Origin: Siphonodentalium dalli
Taxonomy: Eukaryota; Mollusca; Scaphopoda; Gadilida; Siphonodentaliidae
DNA length: 64,000 nucleotides
Assembly: GCA_032622095.1 (NCBI GenBank)
Contig: CP136067.1
Span: 80,566,705 to 80,630,704, forward strand
Direction: 5' to 3'
Shown here in pieces: positions 1 to 13,800 of the stretch; the stretch's first letter is position 1, and the number at the start of each line of letters is the position of its first letter. A program made the position numbers and the translations under genes. The notes below the pieces were generated by a model, which was not told where the DNA came from, searched no databases, and saw only the letters and a list, made by a program, of their open reading frames with translations.

Positions 1-1560
1 CCAACATCACCAGGTACGAAGGTAATTAAGTTAGCCAACAGGTATTTGACGTTATAATATTATTGGGTGTTTCCCCACACTGGCCACAGGTATATGTACC
101 ATATGTATCATCAGAGATGCAACAACAAACATGCTCTCACTTAAGTGTCATTTGTGAATAGTTGTTTGTATATGATAATGGAAACATAAACCAGTATACA
201 AACTAAATATGTGCCCCATAAACAACTGTTTCTCTTCATTTTATCACACATATGAGTCAAAAAATTGCATTGTATGCCAATTTACGGAAGGCCTATGTCC
301 TTTAAATTAAGTTTGTTTACCAACGGACGCCTGTCCTGATTGAAAAAAAATAATTCATGATTTTTAAAACAAAAAGCGTATTATAAATAAAATAATTAAA
401 CTAAAAGTCTTTATATTTTATGTGAATGAATCATATAAATCATGATTTGACCCAAGTCGTAAAAAATTATTAGCAATTACGTCACGTTGCTTCGTGAAAA
501 TTTGTCAATTTTCTTACAAAAACCACATGTTCAAATGTCTCTTTTTGTTGATTCTGTGAAATGTTTTCATTGACAACCAATGATTAGACCATTCATTAAG
601 TGTGAACTTATTTCATTGGCTAAAGTTTAGGGGTGGAGTTTCTCATTGATGCTAATTAGATGACAGAAAACGAGCGCGAATTGTTCAAAACGGCAGTGGG
701 CAAACTTACCCGTAAGACGTCGCCAGCAGGAGCTCGAATGTGCCACTTGGGATATTCTTTATTTTATCGATATTGCGATGATATAAGTACCCTATTATTT
801 TATACTCAGTAATTATATATGCACACACACAAAGAAGCTTCCCAAGATGAATTTTATATATTTGCATGCGAACTATAAAGGCACCTTTATTTAGAAGCAC
901 TAGCATTGCGCTGACTTGATGTCAAACCAGGAGATATTTACTTTTTATATTGATTTCTTTCTCGATCGATCAGGGTCGATGGCAGTCGATGGTCTTTTGC
1001 ACGGTATATTTGAAATCTTGAACAGATGGATATATAAAGTAATATCTCATCAATTTATTGCACTAATTTTGTTGATTATATATATAATATGAGACTGAGT
1101 ACATACTCTATGTCAACATTTTGTAATATATAGGAAGGCAAAGTGTAAATATGTGCCTTCATTATAATTTTAGTTGATTAAAAAATAAATATTATCAAAA
1201 TCTTTTTTCACGACTGAAGTGACAATCATAATGGAACTCGACAGGAAAAACATCCCAGTGGCCAGTTCCGCAACTGTTAGGCTGAGATTTTGCTTAGCTG
1301 TGGCCGATTTAATAAGGACTGGGAAAAATGTTCATATTTGAACTATTTGAAAATATAAAATCACCACCAAAGAAATAATACATAATCCAATATAATTATC
1401 AATTTCAAGTTGTCATATTTTACATAGATTACCCTCGCGGCCATGCATAACGCAATCAACAAGGAAGCGTCTTTAACAACAAATTTCGTCTACGTCGCAA
1501 CCACGTGTTTCTATTTCGTTTGTTTTCATTTTGTCGGCCAAAACAGTATTCTAAGTCAAC
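1..1560. other. LIN9 intron 10 (partial), nothing recognised
   Basis: This AT-rich sequence lies 3' of LIN9 exon 10 on its coding strand. No coding exon, repeat array or terminal repeat was recognised. A minus-strand ORF at 706-906 ends at a donor-like GTAAGT but matches no part of LIN9. Confidence 0.5.
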
Positions 1561-1574
1561 ATTTTGCAAATCTA

Positions 1575-1690
1575 AAGCCTAGGAAAGGAGAAAGAAACTA
1601 ATGTAGGATTCGAACAGATGACGTCTTCAAACCATGGCATTATGAATGAAGCAGACAAACCACTGGACCACTACATACAATGCAGCAAAC
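1575..1690 (-). repeat. tRNA-derived SINE-like sequence
   Basis: On the minus strand an A-box-like TGGTCCAGTGG (1663-1673) is followed about 50 bp later by a B-box-like TGTTCGAATCC (1606-1616), the spacing of a Pol III internal promoter. No clean cloverleaf acceptor stem could be paired. A SINE head is therefore more likely than a working tRNA gene. It ends about 30 bp from LIN9 exon 10. Confidence 0.45.
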
Positions 1691-1721
1691 AATGTCCTAT
1701 AATAATCTATGTATTACTTAC

Positions 1722-1847
1722 CTCATTACAGTAATCCTGGACTCCCTCTAGATACTCGTTTAGATCCTTATTCAGCCGCTCAAGTTCCAACACGATGTTA
1801 GCATATTTTTTCTGGAATTCAACTGTGATTGGCTGCTGATAAGATCT
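1722..1847 (-). CDS. LIN9: LIN9 exon 10, coiled-coil part of MCORE region
   Basis: This exon encodes residues 362-403, including ITVEFQKKYANIVLELERLN, followed by a stretch ending in DYCNE. The matching human segment is ISIEFQRRYATIVLELEQLN, so the family match is direct. The acceptor is CTTACAG and the donor is GTAAGT; both junctions are phase 0. The 3' splice site lies 40 bp from the end of a TTAA-type element at 1888. The next exon is not visible between position 1 and 1721, so it is off the window. Confidence 0.95.
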
Positions 1848-4800
1848 CTGTAAGATAAAAAGTACTACTGTCATTCTTTCCATTACTTTAAGCCCTTTCA
1901 GTGCCAAGTCCGATTTTTGTATCAACCCATATTTCCTTGATCATTTTTCAAATTTATTGATTATAATAATGTGATACATTGATGGAAAGAGCTCTAAGAG
2001 CTCATTCCATCAATGTATCACATTATTATAAGGCCAAAAAAAAAAGGGTTTTATTTCTCGGGCAATTTTTTTTGAGAATCGATGAGGGAGCGAGGGTTTT
2101 ATTTTTATTTTTTATTTTCGTTATGGGGATAATGTCCATAGTTTAAAGCATGGGTTATACTTTCCCAGGTTAAGAAAATGTAAGGAGAACATTGTTTTGA
2201 TATAAACTAATGTATTCCACTATAAAGAATGACCATAATAAGATCGTGCTCAACGTTGTAGATGGACCAGTCTACTAACGTTTTATCACCTGTTGTCACA
2301 TTTAATGGGAAGATAATATTTGCGTTTCTAATATTGTTTCGTAACAAGCATGTTTAATAACAACAAACAGAGCTAAATATCCGGTTCAATTACTCAAATA
2401 AAAATACGGAAATTGAAACGAAAAGATATATATAGTGATCTTCATAGAAAGTCTAGAATGACTTATTCTGCCATATCTGAATAAGTATTATGTACCTCAA
2501 TACATGCCAGCCATAAAAACTTCAAATATTAAACCATCGACGTATATTGTGTAGATCGATGATTAAACCAGCATACTCATCGCCAATACGCACCATATTT
2601 CTTTCCGGTTTGCGTTCCCGAAATTGTAAATCTCAAATTTCCCGTTTACCGTTTACCTTTTCGAATTGATAAAATACCGAAATATTTGAACACATTTGAC
2701 TCAATAAACTTGGGGTTTGGGCACCTTGTGGTGACAATATACCTGGTAGTTATCGTTGCCTAGTGTCTGTTTTTGAATACCAACACATACACCATTGTAT
2801 GTCTATCATATTCGATGTTTGAAACATAACTAATTTCTGTTTTCTAGTTTCCTATTTTCATGTTATCATTTGACAGCGTTGTCAAATTTTAAAATCGTAA
2901 TAAACTGGTTCAACGCGGGCCTTTTTTCCAGACGCGGCTATGCCCGAGAATCAAAACCCTTTTTTTTTTTGGCCTAATCAATAAACTTGGCACTGAAAGG
3001 GTTAAGAACATGTTTTAATATTTTTTTAATCTAAGAGCCTGTGTTTTCATATGTACCAAGACAAAATCAGTGTTTCTTCTTATACTAGTCTCCCATAGGC
3101 AGCCCCGCATATATAAGAGAATGCACTAGCTTACAAGGTCATGGTAAATATTGTTAGACCAATGTGTTATGTTCTATATGGGAGGCTCCCTATGGGAGAC
3201 TCGCATATATAAGAGAATGCACTGGCTTATAAGGTCATGGTAAATAGTGTTTGGCCAATGTATTCTCTTATATATGCAAGGCTCCCTATGGGAGGTAGCC
3301 CCGCATATATAAGAGAATGCAATGGCTTACACGGTCATGGTAAATATTGTTAGACCAATGTGTTATGTTCTATATGCGAGGCTCCCTATGGGAGACTCGC
3401 AAAAATAAGAGAATGCACTGGCTTATAAGGTCATGGTAAATAGTGTTAGGCCAATGTATTCTCTTATATATGCGAGGCTCCCTATGGGAGACTCGCATAT
3501 ACAAGAGAATGCATTGGCACAGGGTTTTCGCAAAATTTCAGGAAGCTCCAGTCATGGAAGGGTTAATGAGCAATTTAACCCCAGCATCAATGGGTGGTTT
3601 GTTGGTGTGGACAAGTTATATAATATTGCATAAAACAACACATCTTTGGAGAATAGTTCAGAGTAATCAGAGTAATGAGAACTTTCCAAATTGCTTCATT
3701 GGTAGCCCAAAATGTTTAGTGGAAAAAAAGACTAATCTATTAAATATATTAGCTGCTACATGCTCTGTTAACAAAATTTAATCGAGATATCAGCTTGGAC
3801 AGACAAAAAAAATCAACATTTCCAGCTGAACAAAGATAAATATGTCTAGAGCAGAAAATACAACCAACATCATTGGACACAAGGATGGACATATGTTCGG
3901 ACGCATATAATCCAGGATACCCACCATTCATTTCATTTATGGGGGGTATCAATAACCCTTTCAAGACTGTAGCTCCCATACGGAGCCTCGCACATATAAG
4001 AGAATACATTGGCCTAGCAATATTTACCATGACAGTGCATTCTCTTATATTTGCGAGGCTCCCTATGGAAGACTCGCATATATAAGAGAAGCACTGGCAC
4101 AGGATCTTTAATGTTGCATTTGTGCAGCTCCCGTCATGAACGGTTTAACCCTTTCTTTACTAAATACTCATCGACGAGTAGTTCCCTTAGGAAATGTTCC
4201 GATTGTTTGTTGAACTTATTATCTGAACATTTCACACAAATGAATAGGAATCTTTCTGCACTTTTGTTAACTTTTCCTTTGTCTGTCATCTGCTTATATT
4301 TCCTGAACATCACTACAAATGAATAATAGACCAATCAAATGTACACCTTTATGACTGAATGGGAGAATACATTTATTAAAGAAAGGGATAATTAATTGAG
4401 GTGCTAATTGTTCCAGATTCTCTATGTTGCCTACATACCAATAGATATGTGATAGATGAACACTTGTTTAATTCACTGTACCTTTTTCTCGGCTTGAGCA
4501 TTCATGTCACTCAACTGTTGGACCCAGTCTTTTTTGACATCTAGAATTTTGGAAAGTCGAGTCTGCAGAAAATAATAATTACAGAGGAAAATACAATCGT
4601 GATAAAAAAAAGTGAATTTTTATCTAAATATTATGTATAGAGTCAAAATTCCATCGACGACTTCATAACATTTGTTTGATTAACGTACAGATAATTCTAA
4701 AGATGTATTCAGACCTTCATTTACACCCCTGGTTAAGTGGTCCTGCTAAATTGCTATGATGCTGGTGGGGCAAAATAATGCTGTTAAGAAAAAGTACTGT

Positions 4801-7800
4801 ATTTTTTTCCTTATGTTGTCATTTTCACGGTGATTTGAGAAAAATCCAGAATAGTTGTAGTAGTGAAATCGAGCTCACCCACAAATTGTTTAATATAGAT
4901 ACTGTTGTCATCGAATAACAGGAAATTGTATGGGTGCTGTTTTGAGTAACACCATGAAACGTACCCAGAAATTTGATGAACCGGAAAAGGAAATCTCACT
5001 TCATGGCATATAATGCTGACAAACAGTGTTTTCGTGAAGTTTCTTTTAATTTTTTTGGTGAATTGAATTAAAATGGAGATGAACATACCCTATCTCATTG
5101 GATATTTGGGGATTCAAGCTTGAAAACAATTTGTGAAAGAGCCTGCGAATATCCAACTTATAAGAGTAAGTTTATCTTCTAATTATTCTCTTTTCTGTGA
5201 AACTTCTCAGCACAAACATGTTATTTTATACACTAGAATCTGAATGAAAGGCATAATAGATTTCTATTTGTTAATTACATTGAATAATTCAAGTGAAATA
5301 TTAGTGTTATGATGCAATATTTTTGTTGTTGTAAACTATGACGAAAAAAAAACGCAAAATGCCGGCTGTCCTAGGGTGTTCTGATGACTAGGCGACATGC
5401 CATTCCTGGGTGTTCCACATATTACGCGGCAGGGCGTTCCTGGGCTGTCTGAAGGTTTCCACCAGGGTAAAATAAATGAGGCTGTTTGGGAAAAAAGTAA
5501 GCATGGATCATGCCGCCAGGAGAAAATTTTGATCTTTGTCATTGAAAAGTAGCCATTTCCTTGCACCTAAGACAAGAAGCAGGAACATTTAAGCTTCAAA
5601 CAGAGCGTGTTTATTTGACCTCAAGTTAATGAACTAAAAACATGTAAGCGACACATTGCGTAAATTAAAATGCGACCTGATTATACTAGTCAACTGGCAG
5701 GTTGTTGACAACACCGATAAACGATTAATTGACAAGGCATTGAATGCCGAGAATCACAGTAGAACTAATAATATTTGTTTCTACATTTCCAGACATTAGA
5801 TAGAACAGTTTTTGGTGGGAAAGCTGACCATACGGTATTGTTTACGTGGATTGAGGCCCAAGAGGGTTAAGGTACAACCACCTGATGCTAAACTGGCACA
5901 ATTTCAACACTATTATTGCAAGTTCGAAACTTTACATGCAAAAGCGGGAAAGATGACTATATTGCATTGTTGACATATAGGTTGAGGTTCCAAAGGAGTG
6001 AATATAGGGCATACTACCATCAGACCTTTATACCCAATGCTAAGCTGGCACAAAATGCGACATTATTACTGGCAAAACATTTGATGTAAATGTTTTGGCA
6101 GGAAAGCTGACCATGTGGCATTGTTGACATGGCTTGACACTCCAAAAGGGGGAAATAGTTTACTTATTTATACATGCCGTAAATATCGGGAAACTGACGC
6201 AAATGTTTTCAGGTCTCTCAGAAGGAATAGAAAAAAATAATTTTGCCTGATCCCTGGGCATTGTTGGGTTGCAGTTTTCTTTTATAAAAACCTTCCTTGT
6301 GACTCATATTGAACTTAATGCACTGTTCATAGATTCTGAATGTATTCAACTGACACTTCAGGTCTTCAACATTTCATGAGTCGTGATGTCATAGCAACCA
6401 AGTGCATGGGCAATTTTCTTTGACAGCACTGGTCTCTTTGATGTAATGATTGGTTGGCCTTTAAGTCGACAAAGTGCTACCATGGACAACTATCTAAGTG
6501 GCTCGTGCTACTGATCTTATTAAGGCATCAAGTGCCTGATTCCTTGTGACATGTTAAACGTCGGTGTCGGTGGTCGCCCTTCCTGTGAAAAAACAAGGGT
6601 TCGAGTTCGGCCTGTGGCCGCTTTGTGGCCAAATACAAAGTCCTGGTTGGGGAGAGGAATGAGGAATGAGGCCGCTCGATAGCTGGCCTGCCGTGGTAGC
6701 GTAAACTCTGGTTAAGCATTGTCAGGAAATATGTCTATTTTTATAATGCCTAAGCATCCAATGCAGCTTATAAGAATACTCACAACAAGAACAAGAAATT
6801 TAATAGGGAATCCTCCATATGTTCCGCCTTCAAGACTCATTAACCTCCCTTTGAATGGCGAACCACTTAATAAGGGATCGTTATCCTGGAACAAGTATAA
6901 ATGATAATGATGAGAAAAATACATTTCTGTTCAACATTGGTATGAAGATATTTCTGATAAGTATTATAATAATGACTAGAAAGAATGGGCATCCAGAGCA
7001 AACAAGTGGCCAGATCAAAGGTATGATAAAAAGCAGCTTGACCACTTGCCTTGTGGAAAAGTGGCTCTTTTGGGAGATTAACTTCTTATAAATGATGAAA
7101 TATAATTTTCTACTTCAAGTATAAATAACGCTCAGTGATGATTTGGAAACAAAAGTAATAACTAAAATCTAAGTCTAAAATCTAGCATGATTGTTTAGAT
7201 TTATTTGGCAAATCCAGATTTGAACTTGACTTGTGAATAATCACAGTTGAAATGGATGAATACATTTGAATGGATGAATACAGCTAAAACTAGAGATGGG
7301 ACTGTCCCAATGGCAATAAGTATACCCCACACTGTGCAATTGGGCTACATTAAGGGTAGCCATATTATCATATTTATTTTTCGAAAGAAAAAAAAAAGTT
7401 GCAGACAATCCCATATGTGTTGATTCAAAGATATAGGATTCCAATTCAATCATTTCGGAGGGAATTGTGAAATAGTTAGTTCAACTAACAATTATCTGAA
7501 CATTCCCCAAGTGATATGCTAATCAATGTGTGTTTAGTAATCATATGCTACATAAGGCTACATATTAAAGGCTACAAAAGTTAATTATCTGTTTCTTGGA
7601 CACTTTTTTTTTCAAATGGGCAGATAGGCAAGTATTTATATAAAAAATTTCAGTCGAAAAATTACTGGGAAAACGGGTTTTTATTCCCGTTTTTTTTTAC
7701 CAAAATTTCCATTGCTTACTCCTGAGTTATCAAATGAAAGTGTCAATGACACTGTAGCTCAACCTGGAAAGGGAATAATTTCATGTGTGACAATCAACGG

Positions 7801-10800
7801 AGCGATTAGGAATGTGGAAAGTTGAAATGACCAAACAATTTTAGATTATCCACATGAGAGATATACAAAGTAATATCCAAGATGGCCACTGGCGGCTATG
7901 TTTTCCATTGAAATTCAAAAACATTTGATAGCTCCCATCTAGTAAATCAATATCATGAATTCAAGATCAATACGACTAAATGACTAAATGACTAAATGAC
8001 TAAATGACCCTAAAATGACTCGTTCCCATCTACATGTCAATATTAATATCTATCACAAATTTCATGATGATCAGACCTGTAGCCGTGCTAATGGATTGAA
8101 TTTTGAAATCAAAGATGGCTGGTGGCAGCAATGTTTTTTGCCGAATGACCCCAAAATGACTCGTTCCCATCTACATGTCAATGTCAACAGCTATGACAAA
8201 TTTCAGAATGATCTGACCAAAGGTATGATCTGTAGCCTGTGCTAAAGGAAATTGTTGACAGACGCACACATTGACAAAGATACCAAGCAAAGGCAATAGC
8301 TCAAACTTTACAAAGTAAAGTTGAGCTACAAAAAACATTGTTGGACATAAAAATGTCTTTTCATTATAAAGAGTGTTAATGCAATTTTAATGTAGCAGTC
8401 TGTTGTACAACACAAGAACATCAAGATTAAATAAAACAAAACTTTAATATTATTAGAAATAAGTAAGGGAAATATCAAATGTAAGTTAAAATGTGTCTAG
8501 ATAGCTGAATTTATGGTCATTGAATTAGTAATAAATGCTCTTACTAGTTGTGTCATAGGTACACCATGACCAGGGATGAATCTCGGTGGTGAGAAGAGAC
8601 CTGGGTACCGTGGTCTTGCAGTCTGTTGGAACGATGATAGAGGCAGTGACTCATGTTTCTCATTACTCTGTATGATAGAGAAGTATTAATCAGATAAGTA
8701 GAACATGAAAGAAATGTAAAAATCCAAGCCAAATTCATTTCATATGACATTATACGAACAGTGGCCAAACATATTTTTAATCAAACAACTAAGCCTAATA
8801 AAAGAATATATGAATTTACTTTGAGGTATGCATATACATGGACGCCATGGTGCACAGTGTCCTACCCTATATACCCTAGCTGCCAATGTTGTTTTGTTTC
8901 CTGCAAATAAATTCATGACTCAGAAATGCAATCAAAGTATTCAAGTCACAAAACACTAGGTGAATATTGTTAGAAGTATGCCGAGAGATATTTCCACTCG
9001 AAACATATTTCACAATAAATTCATCATAAGCTGTTGATTCACGGAATGCTGTAAATATTATTATATTAGCATCAATGGGCTACCATTTCGTTGATTGGTG
9101 ATGAATTCTAAGTTCACCACACCTGTTGGTTTGATAGATAAAAAAACTCCAATGAAATAGTACAGTAAGAGACTCGGTCGCCGTCTTTATCAATGTAAAC
9201 AAATACCCCTGGGGAAAATTACTACAATACCAATATAGACTATACAAGTGTAAAGGTTCCAATGATCGATTTTGGCTAAAACCACACCAACTATCAAAAC
9301 CCTACTATATTCTAGAAATCAATAATTGCAGCCAAAATATCTTCAGGTGTCTTATTGGCAATAAAACTCCCTTTCATTTGACATATAACATGGCGAAATT
9401 GAAAGAATCGAAGTCGAGATATCCTATTGCAAACTTGCGAAATCTACCAAAGAAATTGAGTCGTCAATCTCCCTGTCCGCACTCAGAGGCATTTTACCTA
9501 GTTATAAAATTTCATATTTTCGAGCAATAATTTGTCACAAACGTGTACTTAAACGCGATGACATGACCTATAAATGCTCATATATGTTCCGCAAGTCATT
9601 CCAAAGCCATCCATACCTTTTTTATTTCATATGATGCGTTTGTGCCCAATTTTTCAATTATTCATCAAACAAATTCCAGAAACAAGACATGTCAAAATTT
9701 GGTTTTGATCAGTTAGAAAATGTTTGAGTTATCGCACCATGCGTAAAGTGTCTACGGATGGACAGGCAAATGGCTAGACAGATGGACGAATGATGAGTGG
9801 TCAATCCATGCTTCGACACTATGTGTACAATACTATGGTATGGGTACACATAAAAACATTGGTCGGCAGTAGGGCTGTAACGATACACTTGAGCAGAATA
9901 CGATACAAATCACAATAGATGATCAACAAAACGATACATATCATGATACACTACATTAGTGTTCCCAAATGAATACTATATTAGCATTATATATTATAGT
10001 TATGAATACTAAATTATCACAACTAACATGTTTATAACTGGAGATACAGTAACTGTTCATATTAAACTAAAATGCAGTTAATAGTTAGCCAGATGATTCA
10101 AATAAACATTATAATTATAATAGACATATGTTTTGGCCTTTTATGCATACTTTATTTCCTGTATCGTGATACACATGACACGATACGACACGTGTATCGC
10201 AATATTTTGAATTCATGATTAATCTCTACCGCCCTAGTCAGCGGTAATAAAAAAAGTTATACAAATTTGTTTCGTTCAAAACAGGGGGGGGGGGGGGGGG
10301 GGGGGGGTGTGAAAACATTTACACATACAGGGCCCAAAACAAAATTTACAGCCCTTTTGCTACCCACCCACCCTTTTTGTGCCAAATTGTTTTTTTTTCT
10401 GGCTGATTTTTTTGGACCCACCCCCTAAAATAAGAAAAAAAATCATTTTAAATCTATTCAAGACCAAATAAAACAGAATCAAAGGTAAGTTTTAAATTGG
10501 TCCGTTTCTGGCAGATTCCAAGTGTTCCTGTATTTTGATACAACCTGATAGAAGGGGGATAATCCAAATTAAAACAAGATTTTTTAATTTGAGGTATTTT
10601 GTTAGCCAGAACTCTGCAGCACTAGTATTATTTGGTCATTAGACATGCCAGAGTGAAAATGCCAGCATTATCAGGCACTATTCAATATTAATTTGAGGTG
10701 AAATGCAAACCAGCACTCCTATTCAGTCATCACTTTTATTGGCACAAGAGAGTGCTTTATCTTATACCTACATATGTTCTTAAGTGTTGGTTAAGGTCAT

Positions 10801-13800
10801 AATCTATGTTAGAACACATTTATTAGTGAAAACAACTTAAAACAATGTCCATAATGTGGGTTGAGAAAAATTTGCACAAACAAATTTTTTCAGGCCTCTG
10901 AGATGCACCCACCCCGCCCGGTATAGGAATGTTTTTGGAAGATCTCCCCTGTATTACTTATATCTTATACCTACCCTGTTCCTAAGTGTCTGTAAAGGCC
11001 ATAACCTGCCTTAGAACACAATTATTAATGAATATATTTGAAAACAACTTAAAACAAGGGCAAAAATGTGAATAGAATTTTTTTTGCCCAAACTCATTTT
11101 TTCGGGCCTCTTCGGACACACCCACCCCGGCCCTGTATGATAAAACTTTTGTGCACCCCCCCCCCCCCCCCATGTTCAAAATGTTATTTTTTTTGTGGAT
11201 GACTTGGCAACTTTTCAAAAACTCAAAGCATCACTGAAGTCAGCATAATTGAGCATGATGCACATATGGGCTTCACAAATTACATTTAATTTATAAGAAG
11301 TCACATTACAACACTGTTGTAAATCTCAAACTCCAGAAGTCAGGAATTTCTTTGGAAACACATATAATAAAAAGAATATCTTGTGCTTTAAAGTGGCTAT
11401 CGAAAATAATTTAATTTGAGACCAAAGACATGTTTATTTTTCATCCGCAGCTCACAAAAAATAAACATTTGTCTCGTTTACTTATGAAATAAAATTGTGA
11501 ACATTGGGAATCCTCCACTGAAGATTGGACATCCTCTATCTGAATTTATTTGTCAAAGACATTAGCTCTTGTAAATGAGGAATGTAAATGATGAACCATT
11601 AAATTTGATGCTTACAAGGACTTCTAAGTCTGGCACAGAGTGTGTTCCAAGGCCCTGCCTATGGAACGTTATTCTGTAAGTATTGGCAGCAGTGTCCACA
11701 GCTTCAATAGTTCCAGTAAATAAGCCATCCTGTGGCTTACGTAATCGAGCTGAAAAAGGTAGAAGAAATGGGTTAAACTTTGTTAAAAGTACATGTATTC
11801 TCCCATTCAGTTATAAAAGTGTAATTGAAACACTCTTTTGTATGAAATTTTCGGCCTCACAGCTTCTTCAGCCAGAGATATGCACAGCTTATATATTGAA
11901 GAAGAACTCTTCAGTTTGTAACCTGTCCATATATCTCTGGCAGAAGAAGGCCGTGAGGCAGAAAATTGCCAACAAAAGAGTGTTGTCATTTTATTCAATA
12001 AGAGAATGTCCCTCTGGACAAAAGCCAACATAAGTATTATAAAAGTATACATTGGAATGATCTATTATTCATTTGGAGGGATGTTCAGGAATTATAACAG
12101 ATGAGCAGATAATACAAGCGAAGAAGGATTCCTATCCATTGGTGGGAAAATCTACGGCCATTTGTTGACATTATCTCACATTGAGTAATTATTAAAGAAA
12201 GGGTTAAGCATAACACCTAATGGATTGAAAAAATAGTCAATGAATTGATTTAATGTGTGAGTTTTCATATCTGAATCAGCTTTGAACTTGGCTAATAAGA
12301 AACTATAAGCCACAATTTCTTTTTCAATTTCTATTCATCTCCAATCTACAGAAAACTTTCTTACTCAAATTTACCATTCTCACAAATTTTATATCCAAAT
12401 TGGCAGCACACAGCGTCATTCTTATACAGTGAAACCTCTCCAAACCGGACCCTCTACAATCCAAACCCCTCTCCATTCCAAATGAATTGTTCGGTCCAGA
12501 ATTTACCCAAGTGCATTGTCACTAATTATTACCTCTGTAATCCGAAACCTCTGTACTCCGAATACAGGACAGTTTATTAGTCCGTAAGTGAACATATACA
12601 CTAATGTTTACCTCCAAAATCCGAACGCTTAAAGCGATGGAAGAGACCGAACGCAATCAGTTAAAAGGTAATGATGTGAATGTTTCCGCATTTGAGTTGA
12701 CCTGTGTTTGACCTCGATCACTGTCAGTGACAACAGTTAGTTACAAACGGATGAAGTGTTCCTGGTACATTAATCAAATTTATTTACAAATTAAATCTAA
12801 TATAATGCCTGAGAATAAAAAGATACTGCCGTATTTATATTTTATCTTATTCTAAATAAATTCCGAAAGCGATACCAGATGACCGCGCGTGCACACAGGT
12901 AATGTATTTCGTACTATTGAATAAGCGTACCAATTTAATTAGCGGTATTTTGTATCGTCAAAGCTTTAAAACGGATTAAAACAACAGGTGTCTAATTAGA
13001 TGCGCCTAAACCAGAATTGGTTACTGCACTGCACCACCTTAACAGGGACCAGCCTAGACCATATTTTCAGGGCGAAATGACTTCGCCCTACTATCAAAAT
13101 AAGGCGAAGTGGCCGTTCTATAGGGCGAAGTGAGTCTACAAAACTTAAATTGAACAGTACTACGACAGGAGTCGCTATAGAACGAAAATAGGAGAGATGT
13201 AATATGTCAATTAAACTTATGAAACAATGGTTGAAATATGGAGTCTTTATGTTCACTTCATGACCCTAATAACTATTAATAATACCCAAACATAATTGTG
13301 AGAGGATAGCAGAATTTTATATCGTAATTGTGGGAGAATGACAAGATTTTATTTCATATTTTTCGGGTTTTTAAAAATGCCAACAATATTTATCAAACCG
13401 AAACGAAACGAAATCATGAACACTTTCACTGCGCTCTATTAGTAATCCCGTTTGAAAATTTAATATGCTTCACAAATGAATTTGTTTTAAAATTTCTTTA
13501 ACCAAACTCCATAGAGGGAGTGATGAACTGACACATTGTGAGAGCTGTGAGTTGTAATCTTCATTGTAAGGTGTGGTAATCACGGTAATCTAAAAATCAC
13601 AACAACCAGATTAACACTTGAGGCCTGACGATGTTTTCACAGCTGCCAGTAATCAGACTCCGTTGTCAACATGCTTCCAGATTGGAGCAATACAGGTGTT
13701 AATTGTTTTACAACACCCTGATAGTGGAGTATTGTGTGCAATCACTGTTGACAGTTGTAAATTATCATAAATTATTTGGGGAATTTTGCCGATTTTCGTC

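Larger units (their letters stand above)
1888..3005. mobile_element. TTAA-flanked piggyBac-type element
   Basis: The left end reads TTAA then GCCCTTTCAGTGCCAAG. The right end reads CTTGGCACTGAAAGGG then TTAA, an inverted repeat of about 18 bp inside duplicated TTAA. TTAA target duplication with CCC-starting ends is typical of piggyBac relatives. No transposase is visible. It contains a palindrome (1963-2030) and a nested foldback element. It sits 40 bp from the 3' splice site of LIN9 exon 10. Confidence 0.75.

Noticed and set aside
706-906. Minus-strand ORF ending at a GTAAGT, considered as a LIN9 exon
   Set aside because: Peptide IPSGTFELLLATSYG does not match the LIN9 C-terminal region and no good acceptor was found.
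1597-1680. Functional tRNA gene
   Set aside because: A and B boxes are present, but a full cloverleaf with paired acceptor stem could not be drawn; SINE-like is more likely.
5336-5566. 76-codon minus-strand ORF in LIN9 intron 8
   Set aside because: No splice context, no recognisable domain, and not part of LIN9.
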